A DNA stretch of 64,000 nucleotides from Marinobacterium alkalitolerans (GTDB lineage Bacteria; Pseudomonadota; Gammaproteobacteria; Pseudomonadales; Balneatricaceae). A model generated the notes under the pieces. That model was not told the DNA's origin and ran no database searches. It saw only the letters and a program-made list of their open reading frames with translations. Made by a program: the position numbers and the translations under genes. The DNA lies in assembly GCF_017776525.1 (NCBI RefSeq), contig NZ_JACVEW010000012.1, positions 1-64,000 of the forward strand, given 5' to 3'. Shown here one piece after another: positions 26,405 to 34,894 of this stretch; the stretch's first letter is position 1; every line of letters starts with the position of its first letter.

Positions 26405-26934
26405 ACTTCTTCTCCCCAGTGAGCCTTGAGCTTACTGAATGCTAAACGGAGTCTTGATTTAACACTGCCGAGGGGAATCCCCAGTTGCTCGGCAATTTCT
26501 GAATGGCTTTTGCCTTCGTAGTAGGAAAGATGCAGCACTTGCGCCTGGCCTTCCGGCAGGGTTGCGATAGCTTCCTGCATACGCTCGGCGATGATTGAAT
26601 GCTCACCCATGTCACGCTGTTCGGGGTCTGGCTCTTCTTCCGGCAGCTCATAAAACTGGACCTTGTCCCGTCGCATCCGATCGATACTCTGGTTTCGGGC
26701 CAGCGTAAAAATCCAGGTGCTGGCACTGGCCTTGGTTCGATTAAAAAGATGAGCCTTGCGCCATACCAGCAGCATAGCTTCCTGCATCACTTCTTCAGCG
26801 GTGGCATCCGGCATACCCAAACGTAATATGTAAGACTTGACCCGGGGCGCGAAGTATCCGAACAAGCGAGCAAACTCGGACTTGTCACGAGTCTCGGCCA
26901 GGCGGGTTAGACAGGCGCTCCATTCGTCTCGCAC
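26401..26934 (-). CDS. rpoE: RNA polymerase ECF sigma factor RpoE (ECF11)
   Basis: Group IV sigma factor of 177 residues. Region 2 includes FARLFGYFAPRVKSY, EEVMQEAMLLVWRKAH and STWIFTLARNQSIDRMRR; region 4 has PEGQAQVLHLSYYEG and KSHSEIAEQLGIPLGSVKSR. Paired with ChrR it is ECF11, the singlet-oxygen/photooxidative stress sigma factor. A longer reading frame begins at ATG 27021, but that start overlaps the sigma factor's own promoter. GTG 26934 has AGGAG at 26942-26946 with a 7-nt gap and gives a normal ECF11 length, so I chose it. Confidence 0.93.
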   Translation of the reverse strand: MRDEWSACLTRLAETRDKSEFARLFGYFAPRVKSYILRLGMPDATAEEVMQEAMLLVWRKAHLFNRTKASASTWIFTLARNQSIDRMRRDKVQFYELPEEEPDPEQRDMGEHSIIAERMQEAIATLPEGQAQVLHLSYYEGKSHSEIAEQLGIPLGSVKSRLRLAFSKLKAHWGEEV

Positions 26935-27028
26935 CTGCTTTCTCCTTTGCTCTGGTGTCAATGTCTGCGGGGTGACAGCGGCAGCGTTCACATCGCCTCC
27001 TTCGGCATCGAATTCCTGCATGTGTCCT

Positions 27029-27058
27029 CCTTACGCATCTGTGATGCCAAACGGATCA
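27029..27058 (-). promoter_or_regulatory. ECF11-type promoter of the rpoE-chrR-ybgA-phr operon
   Basis: On the minus strand TGATCC (27058-27053) is followed after 19 bases by TAAGG (27033-27029). This is the known RpoE/ECF11 consensus (TGATCC, then about TAAGA). The same pair, with the same 19-base spacing and flanking TGATCCGT...CGTAA, occurs on the plus strand at 27102-27131. The -10 ends only 7 bp before ATG 27021, which argues for the downstream GTG start and for autoregulation. Confidence 0.82.
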
Positions 27059-27101
27059 ACCGTGGCTATTTAATCCTTGCAGCATTGAGCGCCGTTGTCG
27101 A

Positions 27102-27131
27102 TGATCCGTGTACCCCCTTGGACACGTAACG
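27102..27131 (+). promoter_or_regulatory. ECF11-type promoter of the FAD oxidase-cfa operon
   Basis: TGATCC (27102-27107), 19 bases, then TAACG (27127-27131), ending about 13 bp before ATG 27145. It is a close match to the divergent promoter at 27029-27058, with TGATCCGT and CGTAA in both. With the -10 so near the ATG the leader would be very short; a start at the second ATG (27163) would give a normal leader. Confidence 0.8.
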
Positions 27132-27144
27132 GCCCGCAAAGGAT

Positions 27145-28536
27145 ATGACGAGCGACCCCACCATGAATGTACACGCCATCAAACCACTTAAAATAGCCGT
27201 TGTCGGTTCCGGTATCTCCGGCCTTTCCGCGGCATGGCTGCTGAACAAGCAGCACAAAGTGACGCTGTTCGAGAAGGACGATCGCCCGGGTGGCCATTCC
27301 AATACGGTCAATGTTCCGACTCAGGATGGTCCCCTGGCGGTGGATACCGGTTTTATCGTCTACAACCCCGTCAACTACCCCAATCTTGTCGAATTTTTTG
27401 AAACACTGGGCGTTCCCAGCCAAAACACCGACATGTCGTTCGGTGTTTCGATCAATGAGGGTGCCCTGGAGTATAGCGGCTGTGGGCTGAAAGGCCTGTT
27501 TGCGCAGAAGCGCAACTTATTGCGCCCCGGTTACTGGCGCATGCTGTCTGACCTCTTGCGCTTCTACCGTGAAGCCCCTGAGCTGATTGATGCCCCGGAT
27601 GTACAAACGCAGACGCTTGGCGAGATGCTCAAGTCTCGCGGCTACGGCTCTGCGTTTATTCATCAGCACCTGATCCCGATGGGCGCCGCTATCTGGTCTA
27701 CACCGGCAGATCAGATGCTGGCATATCCGGCCGTGACCTTCCTTCGCTTCTGCCAGAATCATGGCCTGGTTCAACTGAAGGACAGGCCTCAGTGGCGCAC
27801 CGTCACTGGAGGAAGTCGAGAATATGTGAGTCGTATCTGCCGTGAGCTGGGTACCGGTGTTCGACTCAACAGCCGAATCCATAAGATTCACCGCCGCAAT
27901 GGCAAGGTAATCGTTGAATTTCTGCATGGCGAGACCGAAACCTTTGATCATGTGGTGTTGGCCTGCCACGCTGATCAGGCACTTGAGCTTCTGGAGAACC
28001 CCACTGAACAGGAAAACCGGCTCCTGAGCTGCTTCCCCTACCAGCGCAACCGGGCGATTCTGCACACCGACACGGCCCTGATGCCCCGTCGGCGCCAGGC
28101 CTGGGCAAGCTGGAACTACCTCACGGACGCTCAACACCCACAGGGGCAACCTGAAGCCATTTCAGTCACCTACTGGATGAACAGCCTGCAACACCTGCCA
28201 CAGGAGCACCCGGTGTTTGTCACCTTGAATCCGACTCAGGAGCCCGGAGACGGTCATATTCTGCGTAGTTTCCTGTATGACCACCCGGTGTTCAATCTGG
28301 ATTCGATTGCCGCACAGAAATCCCTCTGGTCATTGCAGGGCAAGCAGAACACCTGGTTCTGTGGCGCCTACTTTGGCTATGGGTTCCATGAAGACGGATT
28401 GCAAGCCGGCCTGGCCGTGGCGGAACAGCTGGGCGGTACGCCTCGTCCCTGGACACTGCAGAACCCCAGCAGCCGTATCCATGTCACGGCCCCCATGAAA
28501 CCCCGTGACATTTGGGTGCCGGGAGCGGTCGCATGA
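27145..28536 (+). CDS. FAD-dependent amine-oxidase-like protein
   Basis: 463-residue flavoprotein related to amine oxidase/NAD-binding (phytoene-desaturase-like) proteins. The Rossmann motif VVGSGISGLSAAWLLNK lies near the N terminus, followed by FEKDDRPGGHSNTVNV; the FAD C-terminal region contains CGAYFGYGFHEDGLQAGLAVAEQLG. Members of this family sit in the ECF11 regulon with DUF1365 and Cfa-like genes, where desaturation or modification of membrane fatty acids has been shown in Rhodobacter. The ATG at 27145 has AAGGA only 1 nt before it, so the ATG at 27163 is an alternative. It overlaps the DUF1365 gene by 4 bases. Confidence 0.87.
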   Translation: MTSDPTMNVHAIKPLKIAVVGSGISGLSAAWLLNKQHKVTLFEKDDRPGGHSNTVNVPTQDGPLAVDTGFIVYNPVNYPNLVEFFETLGVPSQNTDMSFGVSINEGALEYSGCGLKGLFAQKRNLLRPGYWRMLSDLLRFYREAPELIDAPDVQTQTLGEMLKSRGYGSAFIHQHLIPMGAAIWSTPADQMLAYPAVTFLRFCQNHGLVQLKDRPQWRTVTGGSREYVSRICRELGTGVRLNSRIHKIHRRNGKVIVEFLHGETETFDHVVLACHADQALELLENPTEQENRLLSCFPYQRNRAILHTDTALMPRRRQAWASWNYLTDAQHPQGQPEAISVTYWMNSLQHLPQEHPVFVTLNPTQEPGDGHILRSFLYDHPVFNLDSIAAQKSLWSLQGKQNTWFCGAYFGYGFHEDGLQAGLAVAEQLGGTPRPWTLQNPSSRIHVTAPMKPRDIWVPGAVA

Positions 28537-29330
28537 ATCGCTCCTGCCTCTATGCCGGTCAGGTGATGCATCACCGCATGAAGCCATCCCGACATCGCTT
28601 CATCTACCGGGTGACATCCATGCTGCTGGATCTGGACGAACTGAACCAGCTCCATGGCCGGCTCCGGCTTTTCTCACGCAACCGGTTCAACCTTTTCTCC
28701 TTTCATGACCGGGACCACGGTGATGGCAGCGAGCGCCCCTTGGCTGATCAGGTGCGTTCGATCTTGCACCAGCATGACCTCGATCTGGGCAAGGGGCGAA
28801 TTGAGCTGCTGTGCTATCCGCGAATACTAGGCTATGTGTTCAATCCGCTGAGCGTGTTTTATTGCTATGACGAGCAGGACAGTCTCAGAGCCATTCTGTA
28901 CGAAGTCAGCAACACCTTTAACCAGAAGCACAATTATCTGATCCCGGTCGATCAGGAACAGGGACCGACTATCCGCCAGAGCTGTGACAAGGCCTTTTAT
29001 GTATCCCCTTTCATCAGCATGGCCACGCAGTACCACTTCCGCATGCAACCGCCTCACAACAGAATAGCGGTCTGCATTCGACAGACAGACGAGGCAGGCC
29101 CCGTGCTGCACGCGACTTTCACGGGTCAGCGCAAGCCGCTCAGTGATGGAAGCCTGCTGAGTACCTTCCTTAAATATCCGTTGATGACCCTCAAGGTGAT
29201 CGCTGGTATCCACTGGGAGGCCTTCCGCATCTGGCGCAAGAAAGTGCCGCTTCAGCCAAGGCCCAGCCCGCCCGCGACACGCACGACGCTGGTCAACCAT
29301 TCGGGGGAACACACCCATGAAACCGTCTGA
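28533..29330 (+). CDS. DUF1365 domain protein
   Basis: 265-residue protein of the DUF1365 family. Typical motifs are YAGQVMHHRMKPSRHRFIY, LGKGRIELLCYPRILGYVFNPLSVFYCYD and FYVSPFISMATQYHFRM. There is no membrane segment apart from a moderately hydrophobic C-terminal part. Known neighbours throughout bacteria are an FAD oxidase and a Cfa-type methyltransferase, as here, implying a role in lipid modification; no activity is proven that I know of. Start ATG 28533 overlaps the previous stop (ATGA), with GGGAG 8 nt upstream. Confidence 0.9.
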   Translation: MNRSCLYAGQVMHHRMKPSRHRFIYRVTSMLLDLDELNQLHGRLRLFSRNRFNLFSFHDRDHGDGSERPLADQVRSILHQHDLDLGKGRIELLCYPRILGYVFNPLSVFYCYDEQDSLRAILYEVSNTFNQKHNYLIPVDQEQGPTIRQSCDKAFYVSPFISMATQYHFRMQPPHNRIAVCIRQTDEAGPVLHATFTGQRKPLSDGSLLSTFLKYPLMTLKVIAGIHWEAFRIWRKKVPLQPRPSPPATRTTLVNHSGEHTHETV

Positions 29331-30567
29331 ATATCGCACTCTGAGCCGAGCCGATGTAGTACCGCGCACCGGCTGGCTCAACCGCTGGTGTATGCAGGCT
29401 CTGCTTAACCACCTGCCACATATCGGATACGGCACACTGGACCTTCAGCTGCCTTCAGGACAACGGCTTCAGTTCGGCTCGGCTCGCGAGCATGAGCCGC
29501 GTGCCGAGATCCGGATTCATCATTTTCGTGCCTTTCGGCGCCTGCTCAGAGGCGGTGCCCTTGGCTGGTCAGAAAGTTACATGGACGGGGACTGGGACAG
29601 CCCGGATCTGGTATCCCTGTTTGACTGGGCGCTCGGCAACGAACACAAATTGCAGGACCTGATCAGGGGCCATTGGGTGCTCCGAGTGATAAGCCGACTG
29701 CGTCATCTGCGCCGCGCCAACACCCGCAGTGGCTCACGCCGCAATATCGCCTACCACTACGACCTGGGCAATGCATTTTACGGTCTCTGGCTCGACCCCA
29801 GCATGACCTACTCGGCTGCGCTTTACCCTCCCGACAGCACACGGCAGGGCATGGCAGCGCTGAATGAGGCCCAACTGAACAAGTACCGTCGAATCTGCCA
29901 GCTTCTGGACCTTAAGCCGGGACAAAAGGTACTGGAGATCGGCTGTGGCTGGGGCGGCTTTGCAGAGCTGGCAGCCCGTGAGTATGGGGCCGAAGTCCAC
30001 GGCATTACGCTCTCGGTTGAGCAACTGCAATACGCCCGTGAGCGAATCGAAAAGGCCGGTCTGAATGAGCAGTGCCATTTCACACTGACCGATTACCGCG
30101 ACGTGCGCGAGCAGTACGACCATATCGTATCCATCGAGATGTTCGAGGCCGTTGGCGAAGAGCACTGGCCTCGGTACTTCGAGCAGGTACGGAACTGTCT
30201 CAAACGCGGTGGACGTGCAGTGTTGCAGATTATCAGCATCGAGGACGAGCGCTTTGATGCCTACCGCAGCCGTGCCGACTTTATCCAGACCTACATCTTT
30301 CCGGGTGGCATGCTGCCCAGCCCCGAACGCTTGAAACAGGAAGTGGAGACATCGGGCCTGACATGGGAGCATGAGCAGACCTTTGCGCTGGACTATGCCG
30401 ACACCCTGCGCGAATGGCGCCACAGTTTCATCGAGCAGTGGCCCCGCGTAAAGGCACAAGGGTTTGATGAGCGTTTCCGTCGCATGTGGCTGTATTATCT
30501 GGCCTACTGTGAAGGAGGCTTCCGCCACGGCAGCATTGACGTCGGGCTGTATCAGCTCCGCCGATGA
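29317..30567 (+). CDS. Cyclopropane-fatty-acyl-phospholipid synthase family methyltransferase
   Basis: 416-residue SAM-dependent methyltransferase acting on unsaturated acyl chains of membrane lipids. The SAM site is VLEIGCGWGGFAELAARE near residue 205; YHYDLGNAFYGLWLDPSMTYSAA and GITLSVEQLQYARERI are Cfa signatures, and FPGGMLPS is in the C-terminal domain. Full-length Cfa enzymes are about 380-420 residues. In Rhodobacter, Cfa-like products of the RpoE regulon include methyltransferases that make methylated and furan fatty acids, so this one may not form cyclopropane rings. It overlaps DUF1365 by 14 bases. Confidence 0.92.
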   Translation: MKPSEYRTLSRADVVPRTGWLNRWCMQALLNHLPHIGYGTLDLQLPSGQRLQFGSAREHEPRAEIRIHHFRAFRRLLRGGALGWSESYMDGDWDSPDLVSLFDWALGNEHKLQDLIRGHWVLRVISRLRHLRRANTRSGSRRNIAYHYDLGNAFYGLWLDPSMTYSAALYPPDSTRQGMAALNEAQLNKYRRICQLLDLKPGQKVLEIGCGWGGFAELAAREYGAEVHGITLSVEQLQYARERIEKAGLNEQCHFTLTDYRDVREQYDHIVSIEMFEAVGEEHWPRYFEQVRNCLKRGGRAVLQIISIEDERFDAYRSRADFIQTYIFPGGMLPSPERLKQEVETSGLTWEHEQTFALDYADTLREWRHSFIEQWPRVKAQGFDERFRRMWLYYLAYCEGGFRHGSIDVGLYQLRR

Positions 30568-31871
30568 AGCCGCTCAGCAGGCGACAACTGGTCAGCTATG
30601 CCCTGCCCGGACTGCCGTTGGCCATTCCCACAGTGGGTCTGTATGTCCTGCTGCCAACCTGGTATGTCGAGCACTGGTCACTCTCGCTGGGCCTGGTTGG
30701 GCTGCTGCTCATGTTGGCTCGACTGAGCGACCTGATCACCGACCCCTTGATCGGCCACTGGCTCGACTGTGGTCACCCCGCTCGCTTCAGACAGTTTATT
30801 CTGGCAGGCGCGTTCATCTGCCTGCCGGGACTTGGCATGCTGCTCTCCCCTGCTCAGAATGCCGAAGCCCTCTCCCTGCTGGCCGGCTCAGTCCTCCTGT
30901 ATCTGGGATGGACCCTGATTCAGGTCCCCTATCTAAGCTGGCTGACCAGCCTCAGTCATGACAGCCACCAGCGAGCCCGCGCAGCCAGCGTGCGGGAAGG
31001 CTTTACCCTGGCAGGGCTGCTGATTTCCGCGGCGGCTCCTGCGCTGGGCCTCTATATGGGCCTGACCACGGGCCAGGTGCTGCTTCTTATGGCCGCCTTA
31101 ACCGTCATACCGGGTATGTTGGCACTCACCTGCCTGTTGCGCGAAACGCCTCTGCCGGTGCGCCAGATTCAGCATCGCCCACACCACTGGCGCGGCATTC
31201 TGCGTAATCGCCCGGCCCGAATGCTGCTCGGAAGCTGGTTTTTCAACGGCATCGCCAACGGCGTTCCGGCCGTACTTTTTCCCCTCTTTGTTACCCAAAC
31301 CCTGCAGGCTCGGGAGGCCGACAGAGGACTGCTGATTCTGCTCTATTTCGGTGCAGCGGTCGCGTCCCTGCCTCTGTGGCTGGCCCTGAGCCGGCGTTTC
31401 GACAAGGTAGATATATGGCGCTTCTGTATGCTGCTGTCAGTGCCCGCCTTCCTGCCCGCCACCCTGCTCGGCCCGGGGGATCTCAACCTGTTTGTTCCCA
31501 TCTGTCTGCTCACCGGTTTATTGCTGGGTGCCGACCTGGCGCTTCCTCACGTCATGCAGGCGGAGGTCTGTGACTGGGACCGCTTTCGGTTCAGGTGCCA
31601 GCGCCGAGGCCTCCTGTTTGCCTGCTGGAATGCCGCGAACAAGCTGGCATTGGCGCTGGCCGCCATGATCGGGCTGGGACTGCTCCAGCTGGCCGAATGG
31701 CAGATACCCGCTCATTCAAGTCTGACCCTCGCCTTGATCTATGCCGGTATCCCCTGCGTATTCAAGACAGTTGCGGTGGTCTGGCTCAGAGGCTACCCCC
31801 TGCGCCAAGCTGGCCACCAGGCTCTGCGTGCACGCCTTGCAGGTACCGATGGAGACCCCCATGCGGATTAG
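30564..31871 (+). CDS. MFS transporter, GPH sugar/cation symporter-like
   Basis: 435-residue inner-membrane transporter with about 12 transmembrane segments. Signature SDLITDPLIGHWLDCG after TM2 is the GPH/MelB-type motif; VPYLSWLTSLSHDSHQRARAAS is the second. The gene overlaps the cfa stop by four bases and is followed by DUF3833. The substrate is unknown; its position in an ECF11-controlled lipid operon suggests lipids or their precursors rather than sugars. Confidence 0.87.
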   Translation: MKPLSRRQLVSYALPGLPLAIPTVGLYVLLPTWYVEHWSLSLGLVGLLLMLARLSDLITDPLIGHWLDCGHPARFRQFILAGAFICLPGLGMLLSPAQNAEALSLLAGSVLLYLGWTLIQVPYLSWLTSLSHDSHQRARAASVREGFTLAGLLISAAAPALGLYMGLTTGQVLLLMAALTVIPGMLALTCLLRETPLPVRQIQHRPHHWRGILRNRPARMLLGSWFFNGIANGVPAVLFPLFVTQTLQAREADRGLLILLYFGAAVASLPLWLALSRRFDKVDIWRFCMLLSVPAFLPATLLGPGDLNLFVPICLLTGLLLGADLALPHVMQAEVCDWDRFRFRCQRRGLLFACWNAANKLALALAAMIGLGLLQLAEWQIPAHSSLTLALIYAGIPCVFKTVAVVWLRGYPLRQAGHQALRARLAGTDGDPHAD

Positions 31872-32421
31872 ACATTTTTTCTGGTTGTTTTTGCTTTCTG
31901 CGTTCATAACGGGATGCTCACCCATGAAGACAGACTCTCTCTACTCACAGGGTCCGACACTGAAGATCGAAGATTTTTTTCAGGGCAAGGTGTACGCCTG
32001 GGGGATCTTTGAGGACCGTTTCGGCAAGCTGCGACGCCAGTTCCAGGTCGAAATCGACGGTGACTGGAACGGCGAGCGCCTGGTACTGGATGAGAAATTT
32101 CTCTACGGCGATGGTGAGCAGGACCGCCGCGTATGGACAATCACCCCTACTGGAGACAACCGCTATATCGGCCAGGCCGATGACATACTGGGACACGCAG
32201 AAGGCGTTACCCAGGGCAACAGCCTCAACTGGCAATACAAAATGGAATTGAAGGTGGGCGATGGCAGCTGGAAGGTTGCCTTTAACGACTGGATGTATCT
32301 GCAGCCCGGCAATGTAATGGTAAACCGGGCCGAGGTCAGCAAATGGGGTGTCCAGCTGGGTACGGTCACTCTGTTCTTCGTCCGTGGAGAGCAGTTCAGG
32401 GAGATCCCATTTACACTCTGA
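31861..32421 (+). CDS. DUF3833 lipoprotein
   Basis: 186-residue DUF3833 protein with a lipoprotein signal (FWLFLLSAFITGC, lipobox ITGC). The beta-rich domain contains FFQGKVYAWGIFEDRFGK, VEIDGDWNG, LDEKFLYGDGE and LRYWNW-like positions (NSLNWQYKMELKV), a lipocalin-like fold by pattern. Start ATG 31861 follows GGAG with 7 nt and overlaps the MFS gene. It is last in the operon that begins with the FAD oxidase; the role is undefined. Confidence 0.85.
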   Translation: MRIRHFFWLFLLSAFITGCSPMKTDSLYSQGPTLKIEDFFQGKVYAWGIFEDRFGKLRRQFQVEIDGDWNGERLVLDEKFLYGDGEQDRRVWTITPTGDNRYIGQADDILGHAEGVTQGNSLNWQYKMELKVGDGSWKVAFNDWMYLQPGNVMVNRAEVSKWGVQLGTVTLFFVRGEQFREIPFTL

Positions 32422-32440
32422 GGACTCTCATCGAGTCCTC
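32420..32440. terminator. Hairpin between convergent DUF3833 and chemoreceptor genes
   Basis: GAGGACTC (32420-32427) and GAGTCCTC (32433-32440) form an 8-bp stem with a 5-base loop, beginning within the DUF3833 stop codon. A-rich sequence follows instead of a T run, so the hairpin is a poor intrinsic terminator in either direction. Confidence 0.4.
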
Positions 32441-32453
32441 AAAAAAGTATTTC

Positions 32454-33545
32454 CTAAATCTGCTGCGATACCTCCACCATCAGGCGGTCAACCTGTTTAA
32501 CGACCTCAAGGCTGGCCGACTCCATCTGTTCGAGATGCTGCAACATGCGGGTGTAGTCACCCGTACGACCCGCTTCAAGCGCTGCCTTACCCGATTCGTG
32601 TACACGGCGATGGGGACTTTCGAGTGACCGAAAGCTTTCCATATGCCCATAGTGAGAGGCGCCATACCCTTCGTAATACCAGTGCCCCAACCGACATTCT
32701 GTATGATCATTGGCACCTTCGGCAAAACGACCGGACTCAATCAGGCTGTAGACCCGGTTTTTCCACACGGCATGATCCAGTTTTACAGTATCCAGAAATG
32801 AAGCAGTGGTTGCTCGCGCGATGACACGTTGCATTTGATTGGACCGATCCAAAACATCAGCCACCACACCATCAATCTGTGTTGAGGAAGCCGAAACCTC
32901 TACCGCGCTCTCGTGATTCCTGGTCACGATCTCCTTGATAGTGCCGGTCTGATCCATCACCTTGCCAATCAGGCTCTCGATCTCACCACTGGCCTGATGG
33001 GCTTTGCTGGCCAGGTTTCGAACCTCATCAGCTACCACGGCGAAGCCCCGGCCGGCCTCCCCTGCACGTGCTGCTTCTATAGCGGCATTCAATGCCAACA
33101 GGTTGGTTTGATCCGATATTTCTTTGATGCCTACAACCAGTTTGCTGATTGACTCGGCGGTACCATCCAGCACCTCAGTTGCCTGCAAGCTGGACTCAGC
33201 ATGATAGTTGATCTGTTCAGCGCGCTTGCTGAGCCTGGAGACCGCTGCTCGGGTGTCATCAAACACTGAGTCAATCTCAGCCAGTGACTTTCGCTCTTCA
33301 ATCAGCTGCTCTGCGTTAATGGCCAGGCCTTCACGAATCGAACCCAGCATCTCATTGCCCTTGAGTTGGTAGGACAGGACTTTGGCTTCACTGTCACCCT
33401 GACGCTGAATCGCCTGTAACTGAGACTCCTTTTCTGCCACCAGCTCTTTAAGAGTATCGATCTCCTGCTGGTAATCCTTTTGGACAGCTGCCAGCTGTGC
33501 CCGCAACTGCTCTGTTTCCTGACTGGCTCGACGTGAGAACAACAT
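32454..33545 (-). CDS. Soluble chemoreceptor with CZB domain
   Basis: 363-residue methyl-accepting protein without a transmembrane segment. An N-terminal coiled coil ([20 protein letters not shown] region) leads to the MCP signalling tip [18 protein letters not shown] and [15 protein letters not shown]. The C-terminal CZB zinc-binding domain has [26 protein letters not shown] and a late HRRVHESG histidine, the full CZB ligand set. CZB receptors such as TlpD sense zinc and oxidants (hypochlorous acid) in the cytoplasm, which fits a neighbour of a photooxidative stress locus. The receptor lacks the methylation pentapeptide. Confidence 0.9.
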   Translation of the reverse strand: MLFSRRASQETEQLRAQLAAVQKDYQQEIDTLKELVAEKESQLQAIQRQGDSEAKVLSYQLKGNEMLGSIREGLAINAEQLIEERKSLAEIDSVFDDTRAAVSRLSKRAEQINYHAESSLQATEVLDGTAESISKLVVGIKEISDQTNLLALNAAIEAARAGEAGRGFAVVADEVRNLASKAHQASGEIESLIGKVMDQTGTIKEIVTRNHESAVEVSASSTQIDGVVADVLDRSNQMQRVIARATTASFLDTVKLDHAVWKNRVYSLIESGRFAEGANDHTECRLGHWYYEGYGASHYGHMESFRSLESPHRRVHESGKAALEAGRTGDYTRMLQHLEQMESASLEVVKQVDRLMVEVSQQI

Positions 33546-33659
33546 GTTTTTCTCTGTTTTTATAAGTAGTAACTATTTGAAGGAGTGGTTCATTCACTCC
33601 TGCAAAACAACTGTTTGAGAAAGATTACTACGAAACAGGATATGCTGTCAGTTGTTGGC

Positions 33660-33683
33660 GTCATAATTTGCATACATTATGAC
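33660..33683. promoter_or_regulatory. 24-bp perfect inverted repeat upstream of the CZB receptor
   Basis: GTCATAAT (33660-33667) and ATTATGAC (33676-33683) are perfect arms around TTGCATAC. It lies just after the NTF2 gene stop and 115 bp upstream of the receptor ATG. No T run follows, so it is more likely an operator for the receptor than a terminator; the binding protein is unknown. Confidence 0.4.
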
Positions 33684-33690
33684 CTGGCTC

Positions 33691-34125
33691 CTATGAGGCT
33701 TGACTGGAAATTCTGTGCCTGACACCGCGCAACAAGCGACCGATCAGCGGGAGCTTCAAGTACACGGGTGCACTGTCCCAGTAATCCATATGCGTACTGA
33801 CCTGGCCGTGGGCATCAAACAGCACACGCGAACATCCCTCAACTTCCAGGCGCCCTATGACCGGCAGGTCTGCCCTGAAATGCCACCTGAGCCAGCCTGT
33901 TTCTGAAGCCTGATGCCAGCAGATAGTATCCACACTGAACGCAGGTCGTCCTGCACGCTCAAACATATCCAACAGCAGGTGCTTGAATGCCTGACGGCCT
34001 TGAATGTCGTTAAAGGGATCCTTGAAGTACACACCTTCACTGACCAGGGCACAAAGCTCATCCACCGTATCAGGTGTCAGGTTGGCAAAGGTTGTTGCAT
34101 AGCGTTCCAGTGCTGCTTCACTCAA
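33691..34125 (-). CDS. SnoaL/NTF2-like protein
   Basis: 144-residue cytosolic protein with NTF2 fold features: LVSEGVYFKDPFNDIQGRQAFKHLL (start of a SnoaL-like barrel), WHQASETGWLRWHF, then VEGCSRVLFDAHGQVSTHMDYWD. Such proteins accompany SDR and DUF6134-type genes in ECF11 regulons. Function unknown; possibly a small-molecule isomerase or binding protein. The start overlaps the end of the SDR gene by 8 bases, indicating coupling. Confidence 0.82.
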   Translation of the reverse strand: MSEAALERYATTFANLTPDTVDELCALVSEGVYFKDPFNDIQGRQAFKHLLLDMFERAGRPAFSVDTICWHQASETGWLRWHFRADLPVIGRLEVEGCSRVLFDAHGQVSTHMDYWDSAPVYLKLPLIGRLLRGVRHRISSQAS

Positions 34126-34894
34126 AACCGGTTCCCCGCTTGATCAGTCGAAAATACAGATTATCCGGCAACAGTTTCAAGCTGGCCATGAAGAGGGCAA
34201 AAAGCCTCGGGAAGCGGATTTCAAAGCGATTGGAAGTGAGCCCCTTGAGCAAGGCTCGGGCCGCCTCTTCGGCGGAAATCAACTGGGGCATCTCAAAGCG
34301 GTTCCGGTCGGTCAGCGGCGTTTTGACGAAGCCGGGATTGATCACCTGCAAGCGCACCCCCGTGCCCTGAAGTTCGACCTGAAGGGCTTCACAGGCGTTG
34401 ATCAAGGCGGCCTTGCTGGCCCCGTAAGCAGCCGCCGTGGGCAAACCTCGATACCCGGCCAAAGAGGCTGTACAGGCAATCTGCCCGCGACCACGCCGCC
34501 GCATAGCAGGCACAAGCACTTCCAGCCCTGACATGACAGCAAAATAGTTCACTTCCATCAGGTCCCGGCAGGGTTTCACACTGAACTCATCCAGTGTCAT
34601 GGCGTGGTGAGTACCTGCATTCAGGATGACCAGATCAGGAAGGGTCCATTCACGCTCGATGGTGTCCAGTGCCTGCCGGTAAGCGCCCGGCCGGGTGACA
34701 TCCAGTACCAGTGGCCGGATACGGCCTTCAAGCCCGCTCTCCACTGCCGTTTGTACCACTTCGTTCAGAGGCTCATAACGGCGACCGCTGACCAGCACAT
34801 CGCACCCACGCTCAGCCAGTGCAAGCGCTGTCGCTCTGCCGATACCCGTGCCCGCACCCGTGATCCAGGCCAGTCGCCAAGGCAGATCACTCAT
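34118..34894 (-). CDS. Short-chain dehydrogenase
   Basis: 258-residue NAD(P)-dependent SDR. GTGIGRATALALAERG is the cofactor loop (TGxxxGxG variant), the active-site serine is in SLAGYRGLPTAAAYGASKAALI and the YxxxK pair is Y-G-A-S-K; NAGTHHAM is the NAG motif. The long C-terminal part has no extra domain. It overlaps the DUF6134 gene upstream and the NTF2 gene downstream, so all three form one operon. Substrate unknown, perhaps a lipid or aldehyde. Confidence 0.9.
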   Translation of the reverse strand: MSDLPWRLAWITGAGTGIGRATALALAERGCDVLVSGRRYEPLNEVVQTAVESGLEGRIRPLVLDVTRPGAYRQALDTIEREWTLPDLVILNAGTHHAMTLDEFSVKPCRDLMEVNYFAVMSGLEVLVPAMRRRGRGQIACTASLAGYRGLPTAAAYGASKAALINACEALQVELQGTGVRLQVINPGFVKTPLTDRNRFEMPQLISAEEAARALLKGLTSNRFEIRFPRLFALFMASLKLLPDNLYFRLIKRGTGFE

